Shown: positions 51,033 to 60,028, counted from the first letter of the stretch. The stretch is 64,000 nt of DNA from Oscillibacter valericigenes Sjm18-20 (GCA_000283575.1 AP012044.1:1550001-1614000); one strand, 5' to 3'. Made by a program: numbers and translations. Notes: generated from the sequence alone by a model not told the origin.

Positions 51033-51522
51033 CTTGATCGGTTTGCAGAGACAAAAACGAGTCTTTACAAACGTGTAGAAGGCTAAACGTATTATGAAAT
51101 ATTGGAGAGTACACGTGCCCAAGGGGAAGAACCATCATTTCGCTATGATATTGCGGAAATGGGATACTATTACATGGGTATACAAAATATGTCTTCCAAC
51201 CCAATACAGTTACCTCTTCCGAACTAATATTTTAACTTAGGATGCTAACAAATAGTCTAATATTATCGTAAAAAGGCTCTTGCTACAACTTAGCAAGGAC
51301 TGCGAAAAATACAACACGTAAAATTCCCCGGGACCTGCCAAAATGAAGCAAGCTCCGGGGAATCTCATTTATTGTATCGCTGTGTCCAACCTGATGGCTT
51401 GCAACTTCCGATCAAACCCGCCGCCGCGATAGATAAACACCGGCGTCCGCATGAATGAAACGGTGCGCACCCGCGCATTCTAACCCAAGACATCGGAATG
51501 AATTAAATCCGGAGGCATGGCT
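51033..51522. other. Gene-free region after the IS3 element
   Basis: About 490 bases without a supported gene. A hairpin ATTCCCCGG (51323-51331) with CCGGGGAAT (51355-51363) may be a terminator. The remainder is AT-rich. Confidence 0.5.
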
Positions 51523-52059
51523 ATGACCAAACCTTTTTGCAACGCGCTGCTGGTCGTTGACGTTCAAAAGGAATTTCTGACGGACGCCACCAGGGACCGC
51601 GTTCCTGAAATTCAAAGGCTGGCGGAAACCGGCAGCTATGACTACTGCATCTTGACCTACTACAAAAACACGCCGCAGTCACCGTTCTATAACCGGCTGC
51701 ACCGGTACAGCGGCCTGGACGCTTGCTCCGATTCCCTGCTGATCCATCCCCCTGCAGGATTGCCGACGGTGGTTGAGGAAAAAACGACCTACGGGCTGCC
51801 GCATCAGGACCTGTCCCGTTTGGTGGGGCGGTGTTCCCATATCGACGTGGTCGGCTTTGATACGGACGCCTGCGTGATAGCGTCGGCTATCACGCTTTTT
51901 GACGCCGGCTATGATTTCGATGTCCTCGGCGAGTACTGCGCGTCTACGAACGGACGCGATTACCACGAGGCGGGAATGAAAATTATTAACCGGGTGCTGG
52001 CCCGCCAACTGGAGCCGGAACGTCAAGGAAGCGGGCCAGCTTCTAATCCGGCCCGCTGA
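51523..52059 (+). CDS. Cysteine hydrolase of the isochorismatase family
   Basis: A 178-residue alpha/beta hydrolase related to nicotinamidase. The catalytic triad is present: Asp13 in VVDVQKEF, Lys87 in VVEEKTTYG, and Cys117 in GFDTDACV preceded by the expected cis-peptide-like segment. I start at the second ATG (MTKPF), which is seven bases after GGAGGC; the first ATG is too close to the site. The protein could be a nicotinamidase or another amidohydrolase; metal ligands typical of PncA are not obvious, so the substrate is open. It stands alone in a region of relics. Confidence 0.85.
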   Translation: MTKPFCNALLVVDVQKEFLTDATRDRVPEIQRLAETGSYDYCILTYYKNTPQSPFYNRLHRYSGLDACSDSLLIHPPAGLPTVVEEKTTYGLPHQDLSRLVGRCSHIDVVGFDTDACVIASAITLFDAGYDFDVLGEYCASTNGRDYHEAGMKIINRVLARQLEPERQGSGPASNPAR

Positions 52060-52168
52060 AGCCGCCGTGGAAAGCTCCGGGAATGGGTCTTTTGAACCGC
52101 GATGTGCTTCTTTTCAGGCTGCCGTATTTGCATTGCACCGCGGGACAGGCTGCCCCGTGCCTGTTTTA

Positions 52169-52227
52169 AATATATCAGGGCGATACGCCCAGGTGATGTT
52201 GGCATACGCTCGGTTGTGCTCCATGAC
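52169..52227 (-). repeat. Diverged repeat, copy 2 (relic of a coding segment)
   Basis: Minus-strand reading C-V-M-E-H-N-R-A-Y-A-N-I-T-W-A-Y-R, matching the relic at 49474-49532. The surrounding frame has no convincing start or end, so it appears to be debris of an unknown gene family. Confidence 0.5.
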
Positions 52228-52489
52228 ACAGCCGCCGTTGGCCTGAGACACGAGGGACGTGTTCATTATAGGGTTCTCGGGTCTTGAGCGGATAATTATC
52301 AATGGAATACCTGATTTCTAAGTATTCAACGAAGAACTTGTGTAAAGTTATATATTCTGCTCTTGATGATTTTCTGTTGAGTTAATGAATTCCTCTAGTT
52401 CTTTTTTAGAATATCAAACTTAAAACTTCCTCCATATATAAACAATATTAAAGCCAATTAAAACGATTGAAAATTAGAGGTAAAAGATA

Positions 52490-52573
52490 TTGGCGTTAGC
52501 AAAAAAGTGCGGTGGCGGCAAGAAAAAAGCCTACAGTAAGCAAAAAAGCAATAGGCTAGGGATTGATCCCTAG
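52490..52573 (+). CDS. Possible 27-residue basic micropeptide
   Basis: A TTG start, 9 bases after TAGAGGT, opens a 27-codon frame of the form ALAKKCGGGKKKAYSKQKSN followed by RLGIDP. The stop lies inside a strong hairpin that would end the transcript. The peptide is very basic and glycine-rich with one Cys. It may be a small expressed peptide or an RNA with a chance frame; the link between its end and the terminator is suggestive only. Confidence 0.3.
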   Translation: MALAKKCGGGKKKAYSKQKSNRLGIDP

Positions 52574-52587
52574 CCTATTCTTGTTTT
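52550..52587 (+). terminator. Terminator hairpin
   Basis: AATAGGCTAGGGAT (52550-52563) pairs perfectly with ATCCCTAGCCTATT (52566-52579), followed by CTTGTTTT. It implies a transcript reading through 52440-52570. Confidence 0.8.
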
Positions 52588-52672
52588 GAGTCTCAATCCG
52601 AATCGCGATTTATCATACAACCAAATCATTGATAAAGATAAACCGTATGTGTTCGGATAAGTCCCTTGCTTG

Positions 52673-52720
52673 TGGCCTGGCGGGAATTCGAACCCCGGAC
52701 CCGCTGCTTAAAAGGCAGAT
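52673..52720 (-). tRNA. 3' fragment of a tRNA-Lys(UUU) gene
   Basis: On the minus strand the sequence has an anticodon arm with stem CTGC/GCAG and loop CTTTTAA (anticodon UUU), a variable loop, a T arm with CGGGG-TTCGAAT-TCCCG, and the 3' acceptor strand CCAGGCC plus discriminator A. The matching 5' acceptor (GGCCTGG) and D arm are absent upstream, where unrelated sequence follows. It is therefore a half tRNA gene. Such 3' halves are commonly left by tyrosine-recombinase elements that integrate in tRNA genes, so it may mark an old attachment site. Confidence 0.65.
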
Positions 52721-53092
52721 GGTCGGCCTATTGTATATCCTTTGTTCGAATGCCCTAACCGCTTAAGGGGTGGATAGTACTCACGATTTCTGAAATTATG
52801 GTCATCCTTGTTTTCTGTACACCCATTCAACAAAAGTTCTCCCGCTGTTTTACTCATAAAATCATGAACATATGCCAGACCCCAGGGTGTGTTACGGCAA
52901 CTTACCGCCACACGGTATGTCTGAATCTGCTCCGCGAATTCTGGAGACAATATCGATTGATTAAAGAAAAAAGACGGATGCGGGCTGATTTTAATTCTGA
53001 ATGCTGGGCAACGGGGAAACACAAAAGAAAGACTCTTGCCTATCGGGGAACCATAAGAACGGATAAGGAGCATAAAATCATGCAATACAGCC
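52721..53092. other. Gene-poor stretch before the hydrogenase operon end
   Basis: A 138-codon minus-strand frame (52708-53124) is open here and contains LLLNGCTENKDDHNF, but it runs into both the tRNA fragment and the hydrogenase gene end, has no ribosome site, and matches nothing I know. I treat it as unproven. Confidence 0.35.
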
Positions 53093-54787
53093 CTAATCAC
53101 CGTAATGTACATGGAGTAGCTCATGGGCGCGGCCTTTCAGTTCGTGCTCATACAACTCCAGAATCATGGGATTGCGTTCTGACCGCTTGATCAGCGAGGC
53201 GCGATCTGCTTCATACAGTCCGCCTGCTCGCTTCCGCTTCTCGGCCATCAATCCATAGGGCTGTCCGGCACCACCTACACAGCCGCCCTGACAAGCCATG
53301 ACTTCCACCAGATCATATTGGACGGTTCCGGCTTCAATCTCATGCAGCAGCTTCTGTGCATGAATAAGCCCATGCACTACCGCAACCCGTACTTTTTGGT
53401 TCCCCACAGGAACCTCCACACTGCGAATGGGAGCACTGTCTCGCAGGGGGGAAAATTCCAGCATCTTCAGCGCATTATTAGACTTTTCCTCCATACAGGT
53501 CCGAGCCACTGCCTCCGCTACGCCCCCCGTGGTGCCGAAGATCGTTCCCGACCCGGTTCCGATGCCGAAAGGAAGGTCGGGAGACTCCCCCTCCAGCTCC
53601 GTGAACCGGATTCCAGACTCCTTAATCATGTTGATCAGCTCCTGTGTGGTTAAAACTAGGTCCACATCCGGCTTCCCGCCATGCTGAAAATCTTTCCGGG
53701 CAGATTCCATCTTTTTTGCGGTACAAGGCATGATGGCAATATGAAATGTTTCGCGCCCATCCTGCCGATCTATTTCTGCGTACTGATCCTTTAATACGGC
53801 TGCAAACATTTCCATAGGGGATTTACAGGTGGAAATATTTTTTAGATATTTCGAATTCTCCGTCTCAAGATATTTAATCCAGGCAGGGCAGCAGGAGGTA
53901 AACATCGGGAACGGCCCCCCGTTGTTTAAACGCGCTAAAAACTCCTTCGACTCTTCCATTACAGTCAGATCGGCGCCGAAAATGCTGTCAAAGACCTCTT
54001 CCGCTCCCATCATTTTCAGCGCGGAAACAGTTTTCCCAATCGCATTGTTCCCGCTGGGCAGGCCGAATGCCTCGCCAATCGCCACACGTACAGCGGGTGC
54101 GATCTGCACAACCACTCGCTTATCCGGATTATGCAGAGCACGCCACGCGGCTCCGATTTCATTGCGGATCGTAATTGCTCCCGTAGTACATACCGCAGCG
54201 CACTGGCCGCAACTGATACAGTCGGTTTCAGACAGCTTACGGTCAAAAGCGGGCATCACCTGCAAGTGAGAACCACGGCGAGCAAAGTCAATAATACCCA
54301 TTCCCTGCATCTCCTCACAGACCCGGATGCAGTCACCGCAGAGAATGCACTTGTTGGGATCACGGATGATGGCGGGACTGGACTCGTCCAGCTCATGCCG
54401 GGTTCGGGTATCGCTAAAGCGAATATGCCGGATACCGAAACGCGAAGCCAGCTCCTGCAGACGGCATTTTCCGTTTTTTTCACACGTTGTACAGTCCTTA
54501 CTGTGGGATGCCAGCAGCAGCTCTAAAATCATTCGCCGGTGTTTCAGAAGCCGCGCGGTGTTTGTGCGGATGCGCATACCGTCCTTTGGTTCCATAGAGC
54601 AGGAGGCATCAATTTTCCCGTTTTCATCCTCAACCACGCACATGCGGCAGGCCCCGTAAACCGACAATTCGGAATAATAGCAGAAGGTCGGCATATCAAT
54701 ACCAGCCTTACGGATAACTGCCAATACATTCTTCTCCCCATCAAAGGCAACCCGTTGGCCGTCTACATACATAATTCCCTGACTCAT
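53093..54787 (-). CDS. hydA: [FeFe] hydrogenase catalytic subunit (HydA/HndD type)
   Basis: A 564-residue H2-evolving or -oxidising enzyme of the NAD-linked, multi-subunit group. N-terminus: a [2Fe-2S] ferredoxin-like domain (about 1-80: CYYSELSVYGACRMC and a late Cys). Then a His-Cys [4Fe-4S] segment (HSKDCTTCEKNGKC), two [4Fe-4S] motifs (CILCGDCIRVC, CISCGQCAAVC) and the H-cluster domain with TSCCPAW, MPCTAKKME and MACQGGCVGGAGQP, all cluster ligands present. With HydB and HydC it should couple H2 with both NADH and ferredoxin (electron bifurcation or confurcation). Last gene of the operon. The gene order hydC-hydB-hydA is typical. Confidence 0.96.
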   Translation of the reverse strand: MSQGIMYVDGQRVAFDGEKNVLAVIRKAGIDMPTFCYYSELSVYGACRMCVVEDENGKIDASCSMEPKDGMRIRTNTARLLKHRRMILELLLASHSKDCTTCEKNGKCRLQELASRFGIRHIRFSDTRTRHELDESSPAIIRDPNKCILCGDCIRVCEEMQGMGIIDFARRGSHLQVMPAFDRKLSETDCISCGQCAAVCTTGAITIRNEIGAAWRALHNPDKRVVVQIAPAVRVAIGEAFGLPSGNNAIGKTVSALKMMGAEEVFDSIFGADLTVMEESKEFLARLNNGGPFPMFTSCCPAWIKYLETENSKYLKNISTCKSPMEMFAAVLKDQYAEIDRQDGRETFHIAIMPCTAKKMESARKDFQHGGKPDVDLVLTTQELINMIKESGIRFTELEGESPDLPFGIGTGSGTIFGTTGGVAEAVARTCMEEKSNNALKMLEFSPLRDSAPIRSVEVPVGNQKVRVAVVHGLIHAQKLLHEIEAGTVQYDLVEVMACQGGCVGGAGQPYGLMAEKRKRAGGLYEADRASLIKRSERNPMILELYEHELKGRAHELLHVHYGD

Positions 54788-54789
54788 AT

Positions 54790-56679
54790 TTATGCCTCCC
54801 TGATTGCCTTAAATGGGCAGCCCTTGATGCAGGCGCCGCAGTTGATGCATTTCTCTCCGTCTATGACATGAGGCTGCTTTGCTGTTCCGGTAATCGCCTC
54901 CATCGGACAGGCGCGTTTGCATTTTCCGCAGCCTTTGCATATTTCAGGGTCAATTACCGGGTGCTTTTTTGCGCCGTTACAGTGAGGGCAGTGTTTATCC
55001 ACCACATGCGCCAGATATTCTTCGCGGAAAAAACGCAGGGTACTCTGTACCGGTTTGCATGCGCTTTTTCCCAATCCGCACAGAGCGGTGTTTGTGATGG
55101 TATCCGAAAGTTCCTCTAAAAGATCAAGATCTTCCAAAGTCCCCTGATTATCAAGAATTCTATCCAGAATCTCCAGCATCCGCTTGGTCCCCTCCCGGCA
55201 GGGGACGCATTTACCGCAGGATTCATTCTGCGTAAAACGCATGAAGAAGCGAGCCACTTCCACCATGCATGCATCCTCATCCATGACCACCATTCCGCCG
55301 GAGCCAATCATAGCCCCCACTTCCTTCAGAGAATCGAAGTCTAAAGGCAGGTGCAGATGCTCAGCGGTGGCACAACAGCAGCCGCCAGAAGGGCCTCCAA
55401 TCTGAACAGCTTTAAATTTCTTCCCATTCTGAATGCCGCCGCCGATATCGAAAATCACTTTTTCCAAGGTTGTTCCCATCGGAACCTCAATCAGGCCCGT
55501 ATTCACGACATTACCGGTTAAGGCAAACACTTTGGTTCCCGGACTTCTGGGGGTTCCTATGGAGCGATACCACTCCACTCCTCTGCGGAGAATCAGAGGT
55601 ACGTTGGCAAAGGTCTCCACATTATTCAGCACGGTAGGATTTTCCCAAAGACCGTGCTCCACGGTACGGGGGGGCTTTACACGCGGCATCCCCCGCTTAC
55701 CTTCTATGGAGGCGGTTAATGCGCTGCCCTCGCCGCATACAAATGCGCCAGCGCCCCGGCTGACATGAATGCGGAAGCTGAAGTCGGTACCAAGAATATG
55801 GTCTCCCAGAAGTCCTAACTCCTCCGCCTTTGTGATTGCTGTTTTCAGGCGGCTCACCGCCAGAGGATATTCCGCCCGGACATAGATATAACCCTCGTCA
55901 CTTCCGATGGCCCGGCCGGCGATCATCATCCCCTCAAGTACACTGTGTGGATTTCCTTCCATGACACTGCGATCCATAAAGGCCCCGGGATCACCCTCGT
56001 CCCCGTTACAGACGACATATTTCTTAGGCGCGTTCTGCCTTCGGGCGCTCTCCCATTTGCGGCCGGTTGCAAAGCCGCCGCCGCCACGGCCGCGGAGGCC
56101 GGAGTCAGAAATGGTTTTGCAGATACCTTCGCTGTCCATTTCAAACAGAGTTTTTTCAAATGCCGCATAGCCGTCCTTCGCGATGTACTCCTCAATATCC
56201 TCCGCATCACTCTTCCCGCAGTTTTCAAGAACGACACGGTGCTGCTTTTTATAAAAGGGAATTTCCTCCTGCCGGGGATAGGACTTTCCATCCAGATGGT
56301 AGACCAGCCGGTCAATAATCTCCCCTCTAAGTACGGTCTTTTCTATGATTTCGCTACAATCTTCCGGCTTGACATGGATATACATGATACCAAGGGGTTC
56401 GATATGAATCAGCGGTCCCATCTCGCAAAAGCCGTGGCATCCGCTCATCTTCAAATGTAGACTTTTTTCCTCGTCCGTATGGTGCTTCAGGCCAACATAG
56501 ATGCTCAGGCCACGCTTTTCGCACTCCGCTTTGATGTTCTCGCATATTTTCAGAGACCCGCCGGCAATGCAGCCGGTTCCTCCGCAGACCAGAACCGAGG
56601 TTACCCGGCTACTTTGTTCAAGCGCCTGTTTTGCTGCGGTCCGGAACGTATGGAAGTCTTCCCGTTTCAACAAGGTCAT
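54790..56679 (-). CDS. hydB: NADH-binding flavoprotein subunit of the bifurcating hydrogenase (NuoF/HydB type)
   Basis: A 629-residue diaphorase subunit. An N-terminal thioredoxin-like [2Fe-2S] domain (CGGTGCIAGG ... CHGFCEMGP, residues 25-130) is followed by the NuoF core with the FMN loop GLRGRGGGGFATGRKW, the NAD region GDEGDPGAFMDR and the [4Fe-4S] motif ESCGKCVPCREGT. The C-terminus adds two ferredoxin motifs (CKGCGKCKRACP, CINCGACIKGCP). This layout is that of HydB/HndC in bifurcating hydrogenases. It lies two bases before hydA and overlaps hydC by four bases. Confidence 0.95.
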   Translation of the reverse strand: MTLLKREDFHTFRTAAKQALEQSSRVTSVLVCGGTGCIAGGSLKICENIKAECEKRGLSIYVGLKHHTDEEKSLHLKMSGCHGFCEMGPLIHIEPLGIMYIHVKPEDCSEIIEKTVLRGEIIDRLVYHLDGKSYPRQEEIPFYKKQHRVVLENCGKSDAEDIEEYIAKDGYAAFEKTLFEMDSEGICKTISDSGLRGRGGGGFATGRKWESARRQNAPKKYVVCNGDEGDPGAFMDRSVMEGNPHSVLEGMMIAGRAIGSDEGYIYVRAEYPLAVSRLKTAITKAEELGLLGDHILGTDFSFRIHVSRGAGAFVCGEGSALTASIEGKRGMPRVKPPRTVEHGLWENPTVLNNVETFANVPLILRRGVEWYRSIGTPRSPGTKVFALTGNVVNTGLIEVPMGTTLEKVIFDIGGGIQNGKKFKAVQIGGPSGGCCCATAEHLHLPLDFDSLKEVGAMIGSGGMVVMDEDACMVEVARFFMRFTQNESCGKCVPCREGTKRMLEILDRILDNQGTLEDLDLLEELSDTITNTALCGLGKSACKPVQSTLRFFREEYLAHVVDKHCPHCNGAKKHPVIDPEICKGCGKCKRACPMEAITGTAKQPHVIDGEKCINCGACIKGCPFKAIREA

Positions 56680-57155
56680 TCGCCAGCCTCCTCCTTTCTG
56701 ATCTTTTCAAGTAGGACTAAGGCTGTCTCCGGCGTCATTTTTGCGTGGACCTCGCCATCGATTGTCATGACCGGAGCTAAACCGCAGGCGCCCAAGCAGG
56801 CAACGGTCTCCAGCGTAAATAGGCCGTCCTTCGAGGTTTTCTGCGTATCGGTAAGTTCTAAGTACTTGTGAATGGCATCATAAATTGGCTGTGACTTCCG
56901 CACATGGCACGCCGTACCAGTGCAAACTTTTATGTTGTGCTTGCCTTTGGCTTCCAGGGAAAAGTTTTCGTAGAAGGTGGCCACGCTATATACTTTGGCC
57001 ACGCTCATATTCAGTTTTTCTGCAATTAATTGCAAGGCGTCTTCGCTGAGATATTTGTTCTTGTCCTGAATTTCCTGCATGATGGCGATCAATTCGGACC
57101 TCTGACAGCCAAAAGATTCAATAATCTTGTCTGCTAGTAGTAGTTCCTCTTTCAT
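56676..57155 (-). CDS. hydC: [2Fe-2S] subunit of the bifurcating hydrogenase (NuoE/HydC type)
   Basis: A 159-residue thioredoxin-fold ferredoxin. The N-terminal helical bundle is followed by the cluster ligands in CTGTACHV and CLGACGLAPV, spaced as in NuoE. It is the first gene of hydC-hydB-hydA, with its stop overlapping the hydB start (ATGA). It passes electrons within the hydrogenase complex. The operon lies behind a Rex-type operator. Its AGAGGAAC ribosome site precedes the ATG. Confidence 0.94.
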   Translation of the reverse strand: MKEELLLADKIIESFGCQRSELIAIMQEIQDKNKYLSEDALQLIAEKLNMSVAKVYSVATFYENFSLEAKGKHNIKVCTGTACHVRKSQPIYDAIHKYLELTDTQKTSKDGLFTLETVACLGACGLAPVMTIDGEVHAKMTPETALVLLEKIRKEEAGE

Positions 57156-57268
57156 TCTAAATCTCCATTCAAGCCGTTTTCCTTGCTCGGATCCTTTTAC
57201 TGAAAGTTTTTCATTTTTTTGCGCAGCAATTTTAGCCTCCTTTATTTTGCCCTTCAGTTTCGTTGAAA

Positions 57269-57286
57269 TTGTTATCGATTTAACAA
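57269..57286. promoter_or_regulatory. Rex operator before the hydrogenase operon
   Basis: TTGTTATCGATTTAACAA is an 18-base dyad with perfect TTGTTA/TAACAA arms, matching the clostridial Rex consensus (TTGTTAA-N4-TTAACAA) except at one inner position. It lies about 115 bases before the hydC start. Rex releases DNA when NADH is high, so a rise in NADH should raise hydrogenase expression. No rex gene is in the window. Confidence 0.85.
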
Positions 57287-57522
57287 TATCAACCTAATGC
57301 GTATTATAGCAGGGCAAAACCAAAGATGCAACACATAAATCTCAATTTTGTTGGCCGATTTTCCCTGTGATTCTCCAGACTGATAAGCTGACTGCTTTAT
57401 TTTCCACTTTTGGCTAAATACCGCCTCCTGCATTATGACAATTGCGTCGTTTTATTTCACAAACATACAAATGTCTGGGACACACTTTTCGATATTTATT
57501 TCCTCCACACTTCCACGGACTA

Positions 57523-57551
57523 TTGTCTACACAAGTGTTTTCTTATATAAT
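57523..57551 (+). promoter_or_regulatory. Promoter of the second GlnK/GlnL-like system
   Basis: TTGTCT (57523-57528), 17-base spacer, TATAAT (57546-57551, perfect -10), about 160 bases before the kinase start. Confidence 0.65.
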
Positions 57552-57709
57552 ATATGTAAAAATAGTGCTTACAATTGTACGCGCTATTCCAATCTTTTCA
57601 ATGTAGAGCACAGTATGTATCTGGTAAAATTGGTGTGGCTGTTCGGGTCCGGAAGAAGCGCTGGAAAGTCGGAATTGGATAGCTATCGGTAGATTGACGG
57701 AGGTTCGGC

Positions 57710-59008
57710 ATGAGATGGAATAAGGGACAAGCAAATGAAGGACATATAGGAGAAAAATTAAACCATATACTGGTGCTGAGTTTTATTACAATCTTTGCTG
57801 CGCAGATGAATCTTTATCTGTTCCACTCGTCGTTCAGCATTTCTCCGGCAGCAATTTGTCTGCCTACAATTCTCTATCTCTTTGATAATGTCGCCATGAT
57901 ACCCTTCTCACTGGTTGCAGGGCTGGGGATTTTTGGCACGCGAATCGTTGCCCACTTTATTCATTCTGGTAACTTTGATCATATCATCAGTAATTATGCC
58001 CCTGAAATTCTCTTCTATCTTACTTATGCGTTCATGCTCTGCGTATACGATCATCTGATTCATCACAAAAGAAAAATTCTGGTCTATGTTCCGTGTGTCA
58101 TACTCATCGATTATCTTTCCAATGTCATTGAGTTGCTAACGCGAATACAGTTGGACTCTTTCAATGTCAATTCCCAATTGGTGCTTGCCGCTTTGGCTTT
58201 TGCGAGAGGCGTCATATTATTTTTTATCCTGTGGTTTATGAACAAGTATAAGATCATCATTCTGTCAAAGGCTCGTGCAGAAAAATACCAGAAGCTGATT
58301 ATGCTCGTATCCAGATTAAATGGAGAAGTCGTATGGCTGGAAAAAGGCACGGCGAATGTTGAGAGTACCATGTCCACATCGTATAATCTGTACAGTCGCC
58401 TTCAGGAAAGCGGGAATAAAGACTTGGCGCTGGATGCCCTCTCCGTAGCAGAAAGCGTCCATGAGATAAAGAAAGAATATATGTTGATCATAAAGGGAAT
58501 CTCAGAGGACCTGCGGGATGAGTTGGGACGCGATTCCATGAATATGAAAGATATATTCTGGATTCTGTCGGAGTCGATCCAGTACGAATTCCGGGATACT
58601 GTGAAACATATCATCATCAATACCGACAGTGAAAATCAATTGGAGACAAAAGACCCGTTCCTTTTTTTATCTGTTTTTCACAACTTGGCATCCAACGCGG
58701 TCGAAGCCTCTGACAAGGACGAATGTATTATTACAATAAATGAGAAAAGAGACGTAGACCAATACATCTACACGATCACAGACAATGGGCCGGGCATACC
58801 GGCGAAATATGCAGGTCATATCTTTCAGCCGCGTTTTTCGACAAAGATAAACTATGAAACCGGAGAAATCAACCGGGGACTTGGGCTTTGCATTGTAAAG
58901 GATATGGTTGAACGAAAGCTGGGGGGCACAGTTAAACTTTCCGGCAAGGATTCAACTGCCACGTTCATGATAACCATACCGGCAAAGGAAATGGAGGAAA
59001 TCTTATGA
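57710..59008 (+). CDS. Membrane sensor histidine kinase, GlnK-like (second copy)
   Basis: A 432-residue kinase with six or so membrane segments (about 18-185), a linker helix and the probable phospho-acceptor in SVHEIKKEYMLI. The ATPase motifs are LASNAVEAS, DNGPGI and GLGLCIVKDM. It resembles the kinase at 37491 in length, layout and the HEIKK segment, so the two are paralogues. The start follows GACGGAGG. Its stop overlaps the regulator start by ATGA. The signal is unknown; the family member in Bacillus responds to glutamine. Confidence 0.88.
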   Translation: MRWNKGQANEGHIGEKLNHILVLSFITIFAAQMNLYLFHSSFSISPAAICLPTILYLFDNVAMIPFSLVAGLGIFGTRIVAHFIHSGNFDHIISNYAPEILFYLTYAFMLCVYDHLIHHKRKILVYVPCVILIDYLSNVIELLTRIQLDSFNVNSQLVLAALAFARGVILFFILWFMNKYKIIILSKARAEKYQKLIMLVSRLNGEVVWLEKGTANVESTMSTSYNLYSRLQESGNKDLALDALSVAESVHEIKKEYMLIIKGISEDLRDELGRDSMNMKDIFWILSESIQYEFRDTVKHIIINTDSENQLETKDPFLFLSVFHNLASNAVEASDKDECIITINEKRDVDQYIYTITDNGPGIPAKYAGHIFQPRFSTKINYETGEINRGLGLCIVKDMVERKLGGTVKLSGKDSTATFMITIPAKEMEEIL

Positions 59009-59847
59009 GCAAAATATTCCTAATCGATGATGACAGCTCTGTTACGAACATTTTAAAAATAATCATCGAAGACAAGGAACTTGGAACAGTATGTGCGATA
59101 TCCCAGACCCCGGAAGATGCTCTGGAAGATTTGCCTGATATAGCTCCAGACGTGGTTATCGTGGATCTGCTTATGCCCGAAATGGATGGCATATCTTTTG
59201 TCAAGAAGGCGCAAACTGTCTTTCCTGACGCGTCCTATGTAATGCTTTCGCAGGTTTCATCGAAGGATATGATCGCACAGGCCTATGATGCCGGCATCGA
59301 GTTTTTTATACAAAAGCCGATCAACAGTATCGAAGTCTGCCGCGTAATCGAAAACGTTCTTGAAAAGCAGCACCTTCAGAAAACAGTAAAGCAAGTTCAG
59401 AACATTTTTTCAAGTAATTCTTCCAATCAAGCAAAAAAAGCGCCAGAAAATGATTTGAGTAAAAAACTTGAGTACATTTTTCGCGATATAGGAATCTCAG
59501 GCGAGGCAGGATGCCGGGATATTGCTGCAGTTGTATCTTACCTGTATAAGCATGATGACGAGGACAGCGAACTGACAATAAAAGAAGTATGCAGCCGTTT
59601 TTCCGATGCTCCAAAATCTGTTGAACAGCGCATACGCAGAACAGCAGCGGCGGGCCTTTCTTTTATGGCGAACATGGGCTTGGTCGATTTTGGAAACCCA
59701 ATTTTTAACGAGTACTCCGGAACACTTTACAGCTTCGAGCAGGTAAGAAAGGAAATGGACTATATTCAGGGAAAATCCACGCAGCACGGGAGTGTAAAAA
59801 TCAGAAAGTTTATAAATGCATTTTTAAACATGTGCAAAATCAGGTAG
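59005..59847 (+). CDS. Response regulator with YcbB/GlnL-type domain (second copy)
   Basis: A 280-residue regulator with a receiver (Asp8-Asp10 pair, phospho-acceptor Asp54 in IVDLLMPEM, Lys in QKPINSIEV) and a YcbB-type C-terminal DNA-binding part (SVEQRIRRTAAAGL, then EYSGTLYSFEQVRKEMDYI). The same segments occur in the regulator at 36646 (SMEQRVRRAIAKGM, EYAGSLFPFEEVKAEMDYI). The nearest candidate target is the YkvI-type transporter gene, convergent with it. Confidence 0.88.
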   Translation: MSKIFLIDDDSSVTNILKIIIEDKELGTVCAISQTPEDALEDLPDIAPDVVIVDLLMPEMDGISFVKKAQTVFPDASYVMLSQVSSKDMIAQAYDAGIEFFIQKPINSIEVCRVIENVLEKQHLQKTVKQVQNIFSSNSSNQAKKAPENDLSKKLEYIFRDIGISGEAGCRDIAAVVSYLYKHDDEDSELTIKEVCSRFSDAPKSVEQRIRRTAAAGLSFMANMGLVDFGNPIFNEYSGTLYSFEQVRKEMDYIQGKSTQHGSVKIRKFINAFLNMCKIR

Positions 59848-59913
59848 GAAGCTGGCCGTTTAAGGCCAATCCTTCAATTTTTGATAATCTAGGTTTTTTA
59901 CTGTCTGGTCACT

Positions 59914-59974
59914 AAAATAGTCCCAGCCTAATAGCAGAGCTTGCTTTAGGCTGGAACTATTTTCCTTTAACTTA
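59914..59974. terminator. Bidirectional terminator between the regulator and the YkvI gene
   Basis: AAAATAGT-CCAGCCTAA pairs with TTTAGGCTGG-ACTATTTT across a 10-base loop. It serves the converging transcripts. Confidence 0.75.
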
Positions 59975-60028
59975 ATGACATGGATTAATCCAGGGATCTC
60001 ATCAAAGCAGACAGCCCCTTTTATATCC

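Noticed and set aside
52708-53124. A 138-codon minus-strand frame next to the hydrogenase gene
   Set aside because: Overlaps both the tRNA fragment and the hydA end, lacks a ribosome site, and no family is recognised.
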